Shown: positions 12,892-23,931 of the stretch, piece after piece
Numbering within the stretch: the first letter of the stretch is position 1
Layout of the letters: the number at the start of each line of letters is the position of its first letter
Assembly (NCBI RefSeq): GCF_008831285.2
Contig: NC_045145.1
Coordinates: 4,752,723 to 4,816,722, forward strand
Length of the DNA stretch: 64,000 nucleotides
Direction of reading: 5' to 3'
Source of the DNA: Nymphaea colorata
Taxonomy: Eukaryota > Streptophyta > Magnoliopsida > Nymphaeales > Nymphaeaceae
Translations under genes and position numbers: made by a program
Notes under the pieces: generated by a model
Database searches by the model: none
What the model was told of the DNA's origin: nothing
Seen by the model: only the letters and a program-made list of their open reading frames with translations

Positions 12892-13664
12892 TAGGGATGT
12901 AAATCCGTCGCTAAAATTCCATTGCTGACCCGAAACAAGATCCATTAAGTCGGATCCAGTAAAAAGAAACCCATTAAGCCGGACCCAGTAAAGAAAAATG
13001 GATATGAATCCTGAACAGTCGGACATGGATCTTTTTATGCGGTTTCAAGTGACTGAATCCATGGCCAGATGATGACTCAATCTGATTATATGTAAGGTTT
13101 GGATTCTACACCTGCTGAATCCAAATTGATCATTTCAAAAGTTCATGGCCAAATCTGAATCCAGATCCAATCTAAAACTGAGTAAGGCTTAATCTATAAA
13201 GTTGGATCTGCTAAACAGTGGGCCCGAACTGAATCTCAACTGAACATGTGAGAGCAGAACTATAGTCATTTGATGTATGCATCATCACGGACGGATGAAA
13301 GGGATGAGCAAACACAAAATAGATCTTAGTCATATGATATCTTCACTAGCAAAAGTTTTCTCTTTCTTTCTTCTGTTGAATCCTTCCTACTTCTCCTGAT
13401 TTTAAAGATGCCCATGAACTTTAGCATTCCTATTATGATACTCCTTCAGATTTAAGAGTCGAATATCACATATTTTAAGATTTCAGAATAGACTAGAAAT
13501 ATCCTGCAGGAAATCTATATATAACCCGAAGTAAACCCAACATGCTGTATCAAATCCAGTTAAAGCTTGGGCTCCGGTCCAGTCAGGGCATGATGGTAAC
13601 ATCTCGACTGAGAAGACCTTCACATGCATTAAACTTGTCTGAATCCGAGTCATTTACATCCTTA
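12892..13664. mobile_element. Probable TIR element with TAGGGATGTAAAT ends
   Basis: The left end reads TAGGGATGTAAAT. The right end reads ATTTACATCCTTA, whose reverse complement is TAAGGATGTAAAT, so the termini are inverted repeats with one mismatch. The interior is rich in degenerate 'GAATCC'/'GGATCC' motifs (about 12950-13250). Elements with these ends are usual for non-autonomous hAT-like transposons in plants. The flanking 8-mers do not match, so the call is tentative. Confidence 0.4.
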
Positions 13665-13790
13665 TAAATGAGCGAAGGGGACCCACTTCTGCATCAAAAA
13701 TATAAGCTATTGGGCCCACTTGCAAGGAAGTCATTTCATTTGGCAGTTCTTCGCCTAGGGTCCCGACTGGCTGTGGGGAGTATTTCCTAT

Positions 13791-13804
13791 GTGTGTGTGT
13801 GTGC

Positions 13805-13846
<42 letters not shown>
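13791..13846. repeat. Compound microsatellite (GT)n(GA)n
   Basis: A GT run with one GC interruption is followed directly by a GA run. Open frames through it on both strands (VCVCV.., ERERE.., THTHT..) are artefacts of the repeat. A (TA)n run follows at about 13988-14011 and a further GT-rich stretch at about 14508-14545. Confidence 0.9.
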
Positions 13847-14194
13847 AGAGATGGGGAGAAGAGGGAAAGTGGAAATTATTGTAGGGAAAGTGGAAAGAAT
13901 AGCATCACCTTTTTCCCAGCATCGGTTCTTCACAGCTTTCTCTCTCTCTTTGTTAGTGTGAGGCCTTGCAAGTGACCAGCAGCCTTGCTTATATATATAT
14001 ATATATATATGTGTGTATTCAGGTTTAGATGGAGAAATTATGTGTTTAACTATGATATAATGCATTCGGGTGGCTGTGATTGAATAGACATCAGTTTATG
14101 TCTCTGTTGTTCATATGCGACGCCTTTGGGCTTGACCTTACGAAGAAAAGAAAGAAAAAAAAAAAAGTGGATTATCTAATTTTTGCTTGACCTT

Positions 14195-14320
14195 ATAAAA
14201 ATGGGTCGGACCGGGTTGGGCCTCGGACAACGTTGTTTTGGCCCAGTGCACGGCCTGGTCCTCTATTGGTGAAAAATAACCGGGTTGAGCCAGCCCAGCC
14301 TGGCCCCATGCCTAGGCTTA
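14195..14320. repeat. Fragment of the GC-rich CCGGGCC family
   Basis: The stretch reads 'GGGTCGGACCGGGTTGGGCC' and ends with 'GGCCCCATGCCTAGGCTTA'. That resembles the right terminus (CGGCCCGATGCCCAGCCTTA) of the two larger GC-rich TIR elements at 59.3 and 60.9 kb. It is probably an old partial copy of the same family. Confidence 0.45.
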
Positions 14321-16108
14321 ATCAAACAAAAATAAGCTTCTTTGGGTAACAAATAAATAAATAGATTTTACTAAGCATCATATAATTCATAAAACCAAAA
14401 GGAATTCTTAATATTTTAGGATTAAACAATTATGGCTTGTAAAAACTTTGGAAGACAACACAAAGTTGAGAGGCACGCAAGGACATGTAAATAAGCACAC
14501 GGACGAGTGTGTGTGTGTGTGTAGATGTGTGTGTTTGTGTTATAACAAGCCTCTCTTGAAGCAGGACAGAAGCCAGTCAGAATGACCCCACTAGGTGTGT
14601 GTGTACAAGAGGTATTTGTTTGTTAGATCTCATTAACTGAAGAAGAATAAGAGCTGGCTTTACTTATCGTTCTAAGGAGCGCTAGCTACTCGAAAAGGAG
14701 TTGTTAAGTAATCTACCCATAAAAATAAAAAAAGAAACAAAAAAGAGAAAACATGCAAGCGAAAACCAGATACCTAAAATGACAGAGAAATGACTGCAGA
14801 ATCTTTCACATATGATATGCTACGAGGCACACGAGCCCATAAAACATCAAACAAACACATGTTATAGTATCTTGGCTGGATGAAAAGCAATAATTTCAAC
14901 TAGCAGAATGAAAACCAATAATCACTTACATAAATACTTGTGATCATAGACTGAGATGGCGTCAATGGAAGAAAATGGCATCAAAATTGACAACAAAACA
15001 GTTGATAGAAAAGATCAACCGGCTAGAGTTTTACCTTTGTTGTAGGTGAAGAACGTCAAAATTGTGGCAATCGACGATCCTCTAACCATCTTGCAACAAC
15101 ATTTCATGCGATGACAAAGTAAAAGGGCCCAGGAAGAAAGGTCGGTCACAGTTTGTTAGGGTTTTATTGTGCACCGAACAATATTAGGATCTTCCGGTCT
15201 GGCGAACAACAACCTTCTTGGATGTACCTGCAGGCGAGAAAAAATGGACGATGATGAGAGAAGAGGTTATAGAGGTAAAGAAAGCACGAAACGTCGATGA
15301 TGAGGGGAGAGTGAAAAAGAAAAGGCACGATAGTGCTTCATGGCATGCGGCCGACGTATAGAGAGAGAGGGAGAAAGAAAGAATAGAGATGGCATGAGAG
15401 AGAGATGCCGATAGAGAGAAATGGTGTCTTACCTGCGAAGAAGCACATCCACAATGCCGCGCTCTTCTGTGAGAATGAAGAAGAGCACCGGTCCGACTTT
15501 TATTCCAAGGTAAAATTATCCTATCCATGGGATTCCACAAGGGAATTTTCTCTGCATTTGAATACAAAAGGAAAAGCCCTACAAAAACGTCAACTTGTCG
15601 CTGTGCATGAAACATGGCCTAGATGAAATTCTCAATAAGTCTGGTATATGAGAGTATGGAAGCCACAAATTTTATATATGTGTGACGATTATGTGCACTA
15701 TTTATGATTTATCTTTATCAACTTAGTTAATCATGATTGACATATCTGTACATCCCAAAAAAATGTTGAAGCACTTGTTATTAATTGAGAGATTCTCGAT
15801 GATGTACATGTTACTTGTATTGAGCTGGCCAAGTTTAGCATGATCTTGAGTTTTGGCATATTGAACCCTAGGGAATAATTCAGCTCCCCTTTTTCTGTTT
15901 TTCTTTTTGGTTTTTTTTCTTGTTTTTGTTCATGACATCTAGGTGGAGATTCCTTGATTATTGGCCACACATTGGTTGGTTACAGTTAGCCAAAGCCTTC
16001 AAGCTCCTTCAACAAGTACTTGCCTCACGCTCACTCATCTGCATTTCATTAGAAACTATATGTGAAAAAATAAGGTAAAATTAGATGCAAAATCTGTGTT
16101 GTTGAAAT

Positions 16109-16463
16109 TAGGGCTGCACAATGAGTCGAGCCAGCTCAAGCTCGACTTGAACTCACTCATCTGAACTCAACTCATTTTAAACTAGTCAAGCTCGAGTTCA
16201 AGTGTAAGCTCGAAATGTTAAACGAGTCGAATTCAAGTTGTAGGAACTCGACTTGGATCAACTACATAACCAATGTTGAATTATAATGAGAAAACAGTTA
16301 AACGAGTAGCAACTAAACAAGTTAAAAAAAAAAGACATGTTTCACATAAGAGAGTTAAACAAGTCGAGTTTGAGCTTGACTCGAGTTTGAACTCAAGTTT
16401 TATGAGTCAAGTCGAGCTTCAGCTACCCCAACTCGAGCTCTACATGGCTTGTGTGCAGTCCTA
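16109..16463. mobile_element. hAT-type MITE with 8-bp target site duplication
   Basis: The 355-bp element begins TAGGGCTGCACAATGAG. It ends CTTGTGTGCAGTCCTA, whose reverse complement is TAGGACTGCACACAAG, giving imperfect terminal inverted repeats. It is flanked by an exact 8-bp direct repeat GTTGAAAT at 16101-16108 and 16464-16471. TAGGG-type ends with 8-bp duplications are characteristic of hAT transposons. The interior consists of degenerate TCGAGCTC/GAGTCGAG motifs and carries no transposase. Related sequences occur near 54.5 and 56.4-56.8 kb. Confidence 0.85.
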
Positions 16464-17762
16464 GTTGAAATTGTATGCTTCATGATTCAACAGGAAGACT
16501 ACCTCAACCTTGAGGAGTGGGAATGAAAAAAGGGGAGAGTAAATTTAACTCAAATATCCAATGCAGGGTGAAGCTATATTTTTGTTAGTAACATGTGCTA
16601 CCCTATAAAACTGGACCGAATTCACTCAAATTTTAACACAAAAAAAAGGTTTCAAACAATAGGCTTCATGGGACATATGCCCCTGGTCAGTCCAATGAAT
16701 CTGCTCAAACTTTAGGATAGATTCATAAAGCACTTACAAAATGTTTGTACTTCCAAACTGTCGTTTGACCATTAGAATGGCAATAAACTGTCTCATATAT
16801 CTATTTGAAAAATTGAAGCAGATTTATAAGAAATATTTTGTGAACCTACCCTGATTTTAGAACGAATACATAGTTAAAACAGTTTGTTGATGCTCCCATT
16901 GTCAAATATGTTTTTGAGATTGCAATTCATTTAAAACTGAATTGGATTGCCTTTTTTTTTTCCAATAGATGGACACAACGGCATACAGACAACTGTCCAG
17001 GATCCTTAGATAAGGTCGGCCCCGGACCAATCTGGTTTTTTTTTTTTTCTAAATAATAAATTAGAGGAATCCCCTTCGTCATCAAACTCTTAAGGCTCTA
17101 TATCTTTTTGCCTTTAAGGTTTTGGCTTGCTTCGAAGTTTGGGTGGATCCAGGATACATCCTTCAACTAAAGTGTTGCGCTTACCGCCATTTGCAATCTA
17201 AATGAACAACACGCACGCCAAAGTAAAGCCATGACCAAGGGATTCAAGCCTCGAACCGACCCCTTGGGTGCGAGCCACTTTGCCACTAAGTTGCATGGGG
17301 TCAATCTGGATTCATCTGATTATTTCAACTTAAGCTCGGAACAAGGTTTAATTGACAGAAAATCATATTTGCTTAGTTCATTTGGTTGAAGAGCAAATTA
17401 CGTTATTGTTATCGAGACGCTAGTGATTATGAATCTGATTGCGACTCCCATGGGCGATGGTTTAGAAGATCTGCTATCAGGGGGTCCACCTCAAGAATGG
17501 TTCTGAATTGTTGGTATTAATCCGATTACGGGCCCGGCGTTTAGGAAATGCCAACATTAATCGGACACAAATTGAGATATGACTGTCCTTATCAGGTAGA
17601 TCATCTCATGGTTTCTGTTGTCCAATATGACATTGGATAGGATCCGGTCCTGAACACCATCCACTAGGGCGCAAACGGTTCGGACTGGGGATACAGATAA
17701 ATGCATAGAAATCCATCTTCCCTCTTGGACGCTAAGGCCTTTTTCGTATTTGATCACGCACC

Positions 17763-17789
17763 CTATATTTATATTTATATTTATATTTA
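17763..17789. repeat. ATATTT microsatellite
   Basis: About four tandem copies of the hexamer TATATT/ATATTT lie immediately left of a probable MITE end. The 1.3 kb before it (16472-17762) is plain intergenic DNA with poly-T runs and no supported gene. Confidence 0.8.
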
Positions 17790-18197
17790 GGGAGTGTTTG
17801 AAGATACCCTCTAAAAGCAAAGTTTTGTAAAAACTAGGTTTTGTCAAATCTTGGTTTTTTAATCAAATTTTGGTGTTTCTCTCTTGCGAATTGCCTCCCA
17901 TTCTGATCCTTTTTAGTGACAGTATTTTTGTTTGGTTGCGGATTCTTTTGTTGTAAATATTTGTTGTTGGGATAAAAGGTTAGGGGCCTCTCCCCTCATA
18001 GGGTTGTTGTGGAATTTGGCTCGGTGATTAGACACTTAGAACAACCTATAAGTGAAGAAGAAACCACAAGAGGAGTCAGGTCATTCATTTCATTTTAGAA
18101 ATGGCATTTTGTCAAAGGTAATTTTCTTATAAACCTAATCTTAGAAATGAAATTTTGCATAAAATACCTGTGTTTAAAGGTGTCATCCAAACACACT
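17790..18197. mobile_element. Probable MITE with GTGTTTG ends
   Basis: The left end reads GGAGTGTTTGAAGATACC and the right end GGTGTCATCCAAACACAC, whose reverse complement is GTGTGTTTGGATGACACC. These are imperfect inverted termini about 400 bp apart. The interior has paired 'AATTTTGCAT'/'AAAATTTTG' stretches and no coding capacity. No certain target duplication was seen. Confidence 0.45.
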
Positions 18198-20580
18198 TTT
18201 GTGGCTGTTTGGCACCAGTAATAAATAAATTGTTACCGGATGGTACATTTTGTAACACTATAAAAGTATCCTACCAATCTACCTCAAATTCACTAAACAG
18301 TAACAATCCGTTATGGATGATAAGCGGCCCACTGAGCTGCGGCCTTGTGAATTTGAAACCCATGTTGTAGCAAAAAACCTCAGTGTAAGGTCCGACTTGT
18401 CCAAGTTGAGCATTTTTGTTGTAAGGTATAGATCTTAAATAAAAGATCCAGATACATCGCGTATTGAGTCTCCATTGGAGGCTTTACCTAAGCGCTTCAA
18501 CTTTTGTTGTGGATTTTAACCAATCCATGGTTCTCACACGGAAAAAGAAACCTCCTTTTCAGCATTTCTATCTCACAATTATGAGCCAAAAAACTAGATC
18601 CACATGAAACTCCAATTTAACTGTCATTTTGGATTTGGATATGCACAAAGCATGTACAATTTCATCTCTATACAAGAGGGTACGTGATTTAAGGGGGTCC
18701 CTGTTCCGGGTCAGAATGAGTCAGATCCTGAATTGAAATTTGCCGGATTGGACCCCACCCATGCAGTACGGACCCAAACGGCCTTATAGATCCTGATGTT
18801 TTCGGGATTTGGATCTATTGAACTACCCCAGATTCTGGTACTGGACCTAACCCAGAACTTGTCCAAGGTTCATAAATTTCGAATCTTTTCCTGCAGGTAT
18901 AATATCCGAACATGAAAAATCTCTGATATTTTAACGCAGTATAGAATCTCTAGTGTTCGAAACTGATCAAACCGGGATTGGACCCATGATCCAAATCCTG
19001 GAGAATCTTTTTGGACACGGAAATCAATATGGGCTCAAGGTAGAACAAACGAATTGAAGGGTTTGGAATTATATGGCGCTGTCTGATTCAACTTGACAAT
19101 CCTGTCAGGACTTGGACTCAAATCATCACCCAAGTTCAAATTGAAATCAGATAATAGTCACAGTTAAGTTCTTGTTTTGAAACTCTTGAAAAATACCTGC
19201 ACACGAAAATATATAGATTCCACAAAAATATGAAAATGTATCAATAAAACATTAAAAAACAGCAATAAAGAAAATTTTATTTTAGATGGAATTTTTAAGT
19301 GGTGAAGATCAGGATGGAACCAAGGTAGGGTCCACATGGGTCATGGTTTTACAAAAAAAAAAGTTAAAAAAATTATATGTAAATTTTAAAAAGTTTCGCT
19401 TGTTTTATATCAAAAATTTTGAAAAATGATATTTTAGTGCTATTCAAAATTTAGAAACTATAATTGGGTCTCTCTTCAACTCATAAAAATAAAAGGAGCT
19501 CTAAAACCAGATTTCAAACGGGATGCATTAGATAAGATCAATGATCAAGACAGACAATATCACATGCACAAAGAAAATTTAAGAAAATACTTAATGAATG
19601 AAATATTAAAATTGTCATAAATATGTTTTAATATTTGAAGCAGATTCATCACCCCCTCGTTGCACGATGATACGGATCCAGGCTGCTCGGATTCATAATA
19701 ATTTCTGATTCGGATCCAGACCCGTTTAGATGGGCCGATTCCTTTTGGAACGTTGGCTTGTCCCAAGGCCGAAGCGACGGCAGAAATGTTACCGTTTAGA
19801 GCGGCAAAGGCTTTTTACCCCGCCCGATGCGGCGCTTTCTGTTTTTACCTTTTTACTACTTTTCTCTTTTTCTTTTTTAATCCCTTCATTTTTTTTTTTT
19901 TTTTAACCTTTCACCAATCCCAGATACTTGCAGTCCGTACATGGGATTTACCGTAGATTATACGTGTAAAACTAATAGTGTGGCCGCCCAAAAAAAGGAA
20001 CCGGTAAATATTGTACGCTTGTGGTAAATGGCCGAGGTGAAACATAATTGCACTGAGGCCCCGCCTTTGCATCAAAATTTCGAAAGGTGATGCATGCTTT
20101 GAGATTTTATCCTGATTCCTGATGCAAAGCTTAGAATTTTGAGTGCTCACAATGTTTCTATGTAATTCTATCGGCCTGATTAATGTTTTATTAATGGCAG
20201 TAGTGTACTTTCAATTTTGTGATAAATAGATGATCCTCCGCATCAATGCAATATATTTTTTTAAAAATATATTGCATTTAATTTGGAAGAATTTTTGGTA
20301 AAATAAGAGATCAATGGATTGAGGAGATTCGAATAAAATAAGTGGTGGCAAATTAAGTCCATTTGGGGTCCTGATTTTGGACAATTTAATATACTAATTT
20401 TAATTAATTTTAAATATTTCTGCTTTATTTGAATCACCCTCTAAATACTGAGCGTGACTTTCTATGCGATTCTCATATTGATGTGATTCATATCAATGTC
20501 GTCAGATGGTTGATAAGTCGGTAATAAACCAAAAAATTAAAATGAACAAAGATAAATGTTTTTAAATTATCAAAAATATT
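18198..20580. other. Intergenic region, degenerate repeats only
   Basis: About 18690-19130 is rich in degenerate 'GGATCC/GGACCC/CCGGATTGG' words like other decayed TIR elements here, but the ends cannot be set. From 19850 to 19905 runs a long T-rich tract. No supported gene was found. Confidence 0.4.
20245..20278. repeat. Perfect palindrome (hairpin-forming)
   Basis: The arms AATGCAATATATTTTT (20245-20260) and AAAAATATATTGCATT (20263-20278) are exact reverse complements around a 2-base centre. It could be a relic of a small foldback element. Confidence 0.85.
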
Positions 20581-20926
20581 TAAGGGGGCGTTTGGTTGGC
20601 ACTGTTCAACAGGAAAAAAAAATTCAAATTTTTAAAACTTTTCTATTTCATCAAACATGAAAAAAAAATTTGAACAGTTGGAGATGATTCTGGAAAAATA
20701 TTTCCGAAAAAATTTCTCCAACCATAGGAGTGGAGAAATTTTTCCAGGAGGAAATTTTTTCTCCCTCCTTCTCTTCTTCCTCCTTCTTCCTCACCATTCT
20801 CATCAAACAAAGAAATTTTTTTCTAGAAAAATAATTCCTCCATAACAAACACAAACTGGTTTTGGAAAAACGGAAAAATTTTTCCATTTTCCTTTTTCCA
20901 GAAATTTTTTTCTGACGGCCCCTAAA
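20581..20926. mobile_element. hAT-like MITE, GGGGCGT termini
   Basis: The left end is TAAGGGGGCGTTTGGTTGGC. The right end is TCTGACGGCCCCTAAA, reverse complement TTTAGGGGCCGTCAGA. The interior is AT-rich with many pieces of GGAAAAATTTTTCC that pair with each other, as in short foldback MITEs. Open frames across it on both strands are products of this structure. No clear target duplication was found. Confidence 0.6.
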
Positions 20927-23900
20927 GGATGGCAATCTTGAAGCACTATTTTTGCACAAGTGAATAAAGCACTATTACGAAAATCAAGATTTTATTTGTA
21001 AATTTTAAATATCTTAGTTCAACCTATATATATAAAAAATTTAAAAATTAGATATCGATCCGTCTCTGCTACTGAGACAACGAGACAATATTACTATTCT
21101 CTTGGAGAAGCAGGGCGTGCATGGCAAGTCTTTGTCACGTCTGCCATGTGCCCGCAAATGTCCACTTGATAACAGTATATTTCTTATATCTATGCGGCGC
21201 CACATGACCTGAACTTCATCCTTTTTTTCATCTTTCAGCAAGGGAATTTATTATGCCTCAGACCTGCAACTGCTCTCTTCTTTCATCGCCATTAATGTTT
21301 CTTCTAAGATGAATCGCAAGGACCCAGGAAGGGAAACAATTTGCTGCCGTTGAAAATGCGTGCTGATCAGTTAGAGCACAGTTCATTTAATCTTTTTATT
21401 AACGTAGCTCAAACTCAGGCTTATACTTGGAAGTATTGATCAATTAAAGTTAGAGCTTGATAGTAAAGGACACATGCAAGTATGATTCACCGATTAAAAA
21501 AAATTCCTATAGAACCAATTGAATTTCTTAACATGTATAATTTATATATCTTAAGTTGATTGTGGTTGACGTGTTAATATATGTATAAATTCAATAAATG
21601 TATACCATATATGTAATGGTGGGGCAGTACTGAGCCTACATAAATTGATACGTGCATCATTAGGTGATCGGGAAGAAAATCTCATCAAGGAGCTTTTTTA
21701 TTTTAAGTTTCAGAAGTGCATCGGTGCCTACTTCATCTTGGCACACTTATCAAATAAACAAAATACACAAGACTACGGTAGGACCATAGTCAGAAAGTGC
21801 GTTTTTTTTTTTCGGAAAAAAAAACGTGATAAATTAACTAGCCATTTAAAACTAAAAAAAATGTGTTTTTTTCGTTTAAAACCTGTTTTTAACGCATTTT
21901 TTTAGTTTTTTTCAGTTTTTTTAATGTCAAACAGTTTTTTTTTTCATTTTTTATTTTTTATGTATTGCAAATCTACTTATCTTTTGATGTATGTTATTAG
22001 TTTCTCATTTATTTTATTTTGCTTTTATTTTTAATTTTTAAAATTTTCAAAAATTTGTCGTATTTTATCATTTTTTTATCATTTTTTTTTCAAGCTCGCT
22101 ATATTATGCCCAAAAAAACCCTCACCATTTAAAACTCTGAGATGTTATTTGTGACTATGGTTAGGATTAAGGTAGGCTAACAAAGTTTTGAAAAATAAAG
22201 CTTGTAAGATAAATTTTTCAAAAATTATAATTTGTTTCTAGTAGAACTTTTGAAAACTACAATAAGCTCACAAGAAATAATTTTTAGCCCTCCTAACAAA
22301 AAATTTTATCTCTAACAAGTAAGAGAACACAACTAGTTAGGTAAACGGGTGTATAGAAGAAGTGTTGCCTGTTTGATTCTTATAAATTCTATTTTTTTTA
22401 TTATAAAAGGTAAAAATGTGACACTCTAATTGATGGGCATACCATACTTCACTCCAATGTCGATGTAGCTAAACACAACATCGGAGACAATGAAAATGAA
22501 AAGAAATTGAAGTCTCATTAGAGTGAGTTGTTAACCTCCTGTTCCTCCGTAGACTCATGGTATGTAATATGCATTATATATGTCGGATGACTCAATTTTT
22601 GTTTGGCGAATAACGGCTATATGAAAGTTAACAGTAAGAAGCAACGTGGCCTTCTTACTTTGCTCTCTCTGATCTTGGCGATACATAAACTAGAGTGGGT
22701 CCACGATGATTCTGCAGAATGGGCTAGGCGGGTCCCCCAGCCTCCAAGTTGATGGAAGCCTAAAATTCCCTGACGCATGTGTTGGGCAGCTTTCACTGCA
22801 AGAACAAAAAACAATAGAAAATCAATGGCTTCTTTTCTGGTGAAAACTTTCATCCTTTAAGTTGGTGGTGAATCTTAAATCAGGTCCACAAACTTGGAGC
22901 CGAGTTCCTTTTACTTTTATCATCTGAAACAGAAAAATGAAGTGGGGCAGTCCACAATCTACAGCTGACCTTTTAGGTTGCTTGAACTTGTATTGTTAGT
23001 TTGGTATAAGCACCACAGTTCGCCCCTTAAGAATTTGATTCAAGTTTTTTCCTTTTTCTCTTAGATGTGAAGAAAAAGATCTCGTAAATGGACGAAACAA
23101 AGCAATACCAAATCACGTTACTTTAACTAGACGGATCTGCGATCATCTCTTCAAGAAATTAATTGTGAAAACCAGCAACCTGCCAGAATGAAGTTTGAAC
23201 AAAGAACAGAGTCTGCTGCCTACAAACTTTGAGCGTTCAAGTTAGAAGAAGTTGGACTCGTTTTTTTGTTCTTATAGATTATTTCTTGAAGTTTTAGACA
23301 AAACCCACTTCTTAACATGAAAAAATTCGAGAGAGAGAGAGAGAGAGAGAGAGGAGAGCACATGGAACATACTGCAGTAGGGAGAAGAAGAGGGTGGTAC
23401 ATGGCGTGTCCCACCAATGCACGAAGCACCAAACAGTGACAGCCTTGTTGAGTTAAAAGGGTTGGGTTGCATTGGAACCATCTAGATGGGTTTATGACCG
23501 TTGGGGGTAAAGCAACAGCGGCCAAAACCATGGCACTCTTGTCCCAAGGAACCCTAGACAGAAAACGCTTAAAATATTTACGAAAGAGACTGTACAGTAA
23601 CAGACAAGTACCACATCACCAGGCAGAGCTTCATTATTTACTAGTGACGCACTCCCTAAAACCTGCAAGAACCCCATTCTACTAAGCCTCATTCCTCACA
23701 GCCACTGCCTCCACTTTTATTTTGTGGTTTTTTTTGCTCCCCTTTCCCTTTTGTTTTGCTCTTCTGTTCCTGCCCCCTTAAGATTCCAGGTTCCACTACA
23801 CATTCTCTCACTTTTAGCGCACAAATTCTGAGTTCCCCGTCTTCTGCTTTTATCTCCTCTTTCTTTCTTTCTCTCTGCTTTTGCTTCATTGTTTTTTGGC

Positions 23901-23931
23901 GCTCCCTTTCCCCTTTGCTTTTTGTGTGAAG
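20927..23931. other. Intergenic and upstream region of the PDCB gene
   Basis: The stretch 21783-22100 is low-complexity A/T with long T runs and a potential T/A hairpin at about 21800-21826. A GA microsatellite lies at about 23331-23353. The last 240 bases before the ATG at 23932 are pyrimidine-rich (TCTTTCTTTCTCTCTGC), typical of a plant 5' leader. The 78-codon minus-strand frame at 22617-22853 resembles nothing known to me. Confidence 0.45.

Noticed and set aside
13668-14065. Open frames on both strands through the GT/GA microsatellite
   Set aside because: They exist because a dinucleotide repeat rarely contains stops; the flanks have no protein-like composition.
15033-15615. Minus-strand segments with good splice-like ends (near 15432-15465 and 15186-15226) and a short 'MVRGSSIATILTFF' frame near 15095
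   Set aside because: Joined pieces give only a very short protein I cannot match to any family, and splice-like words are frequent in such sequence. RNA evidence would be needed.
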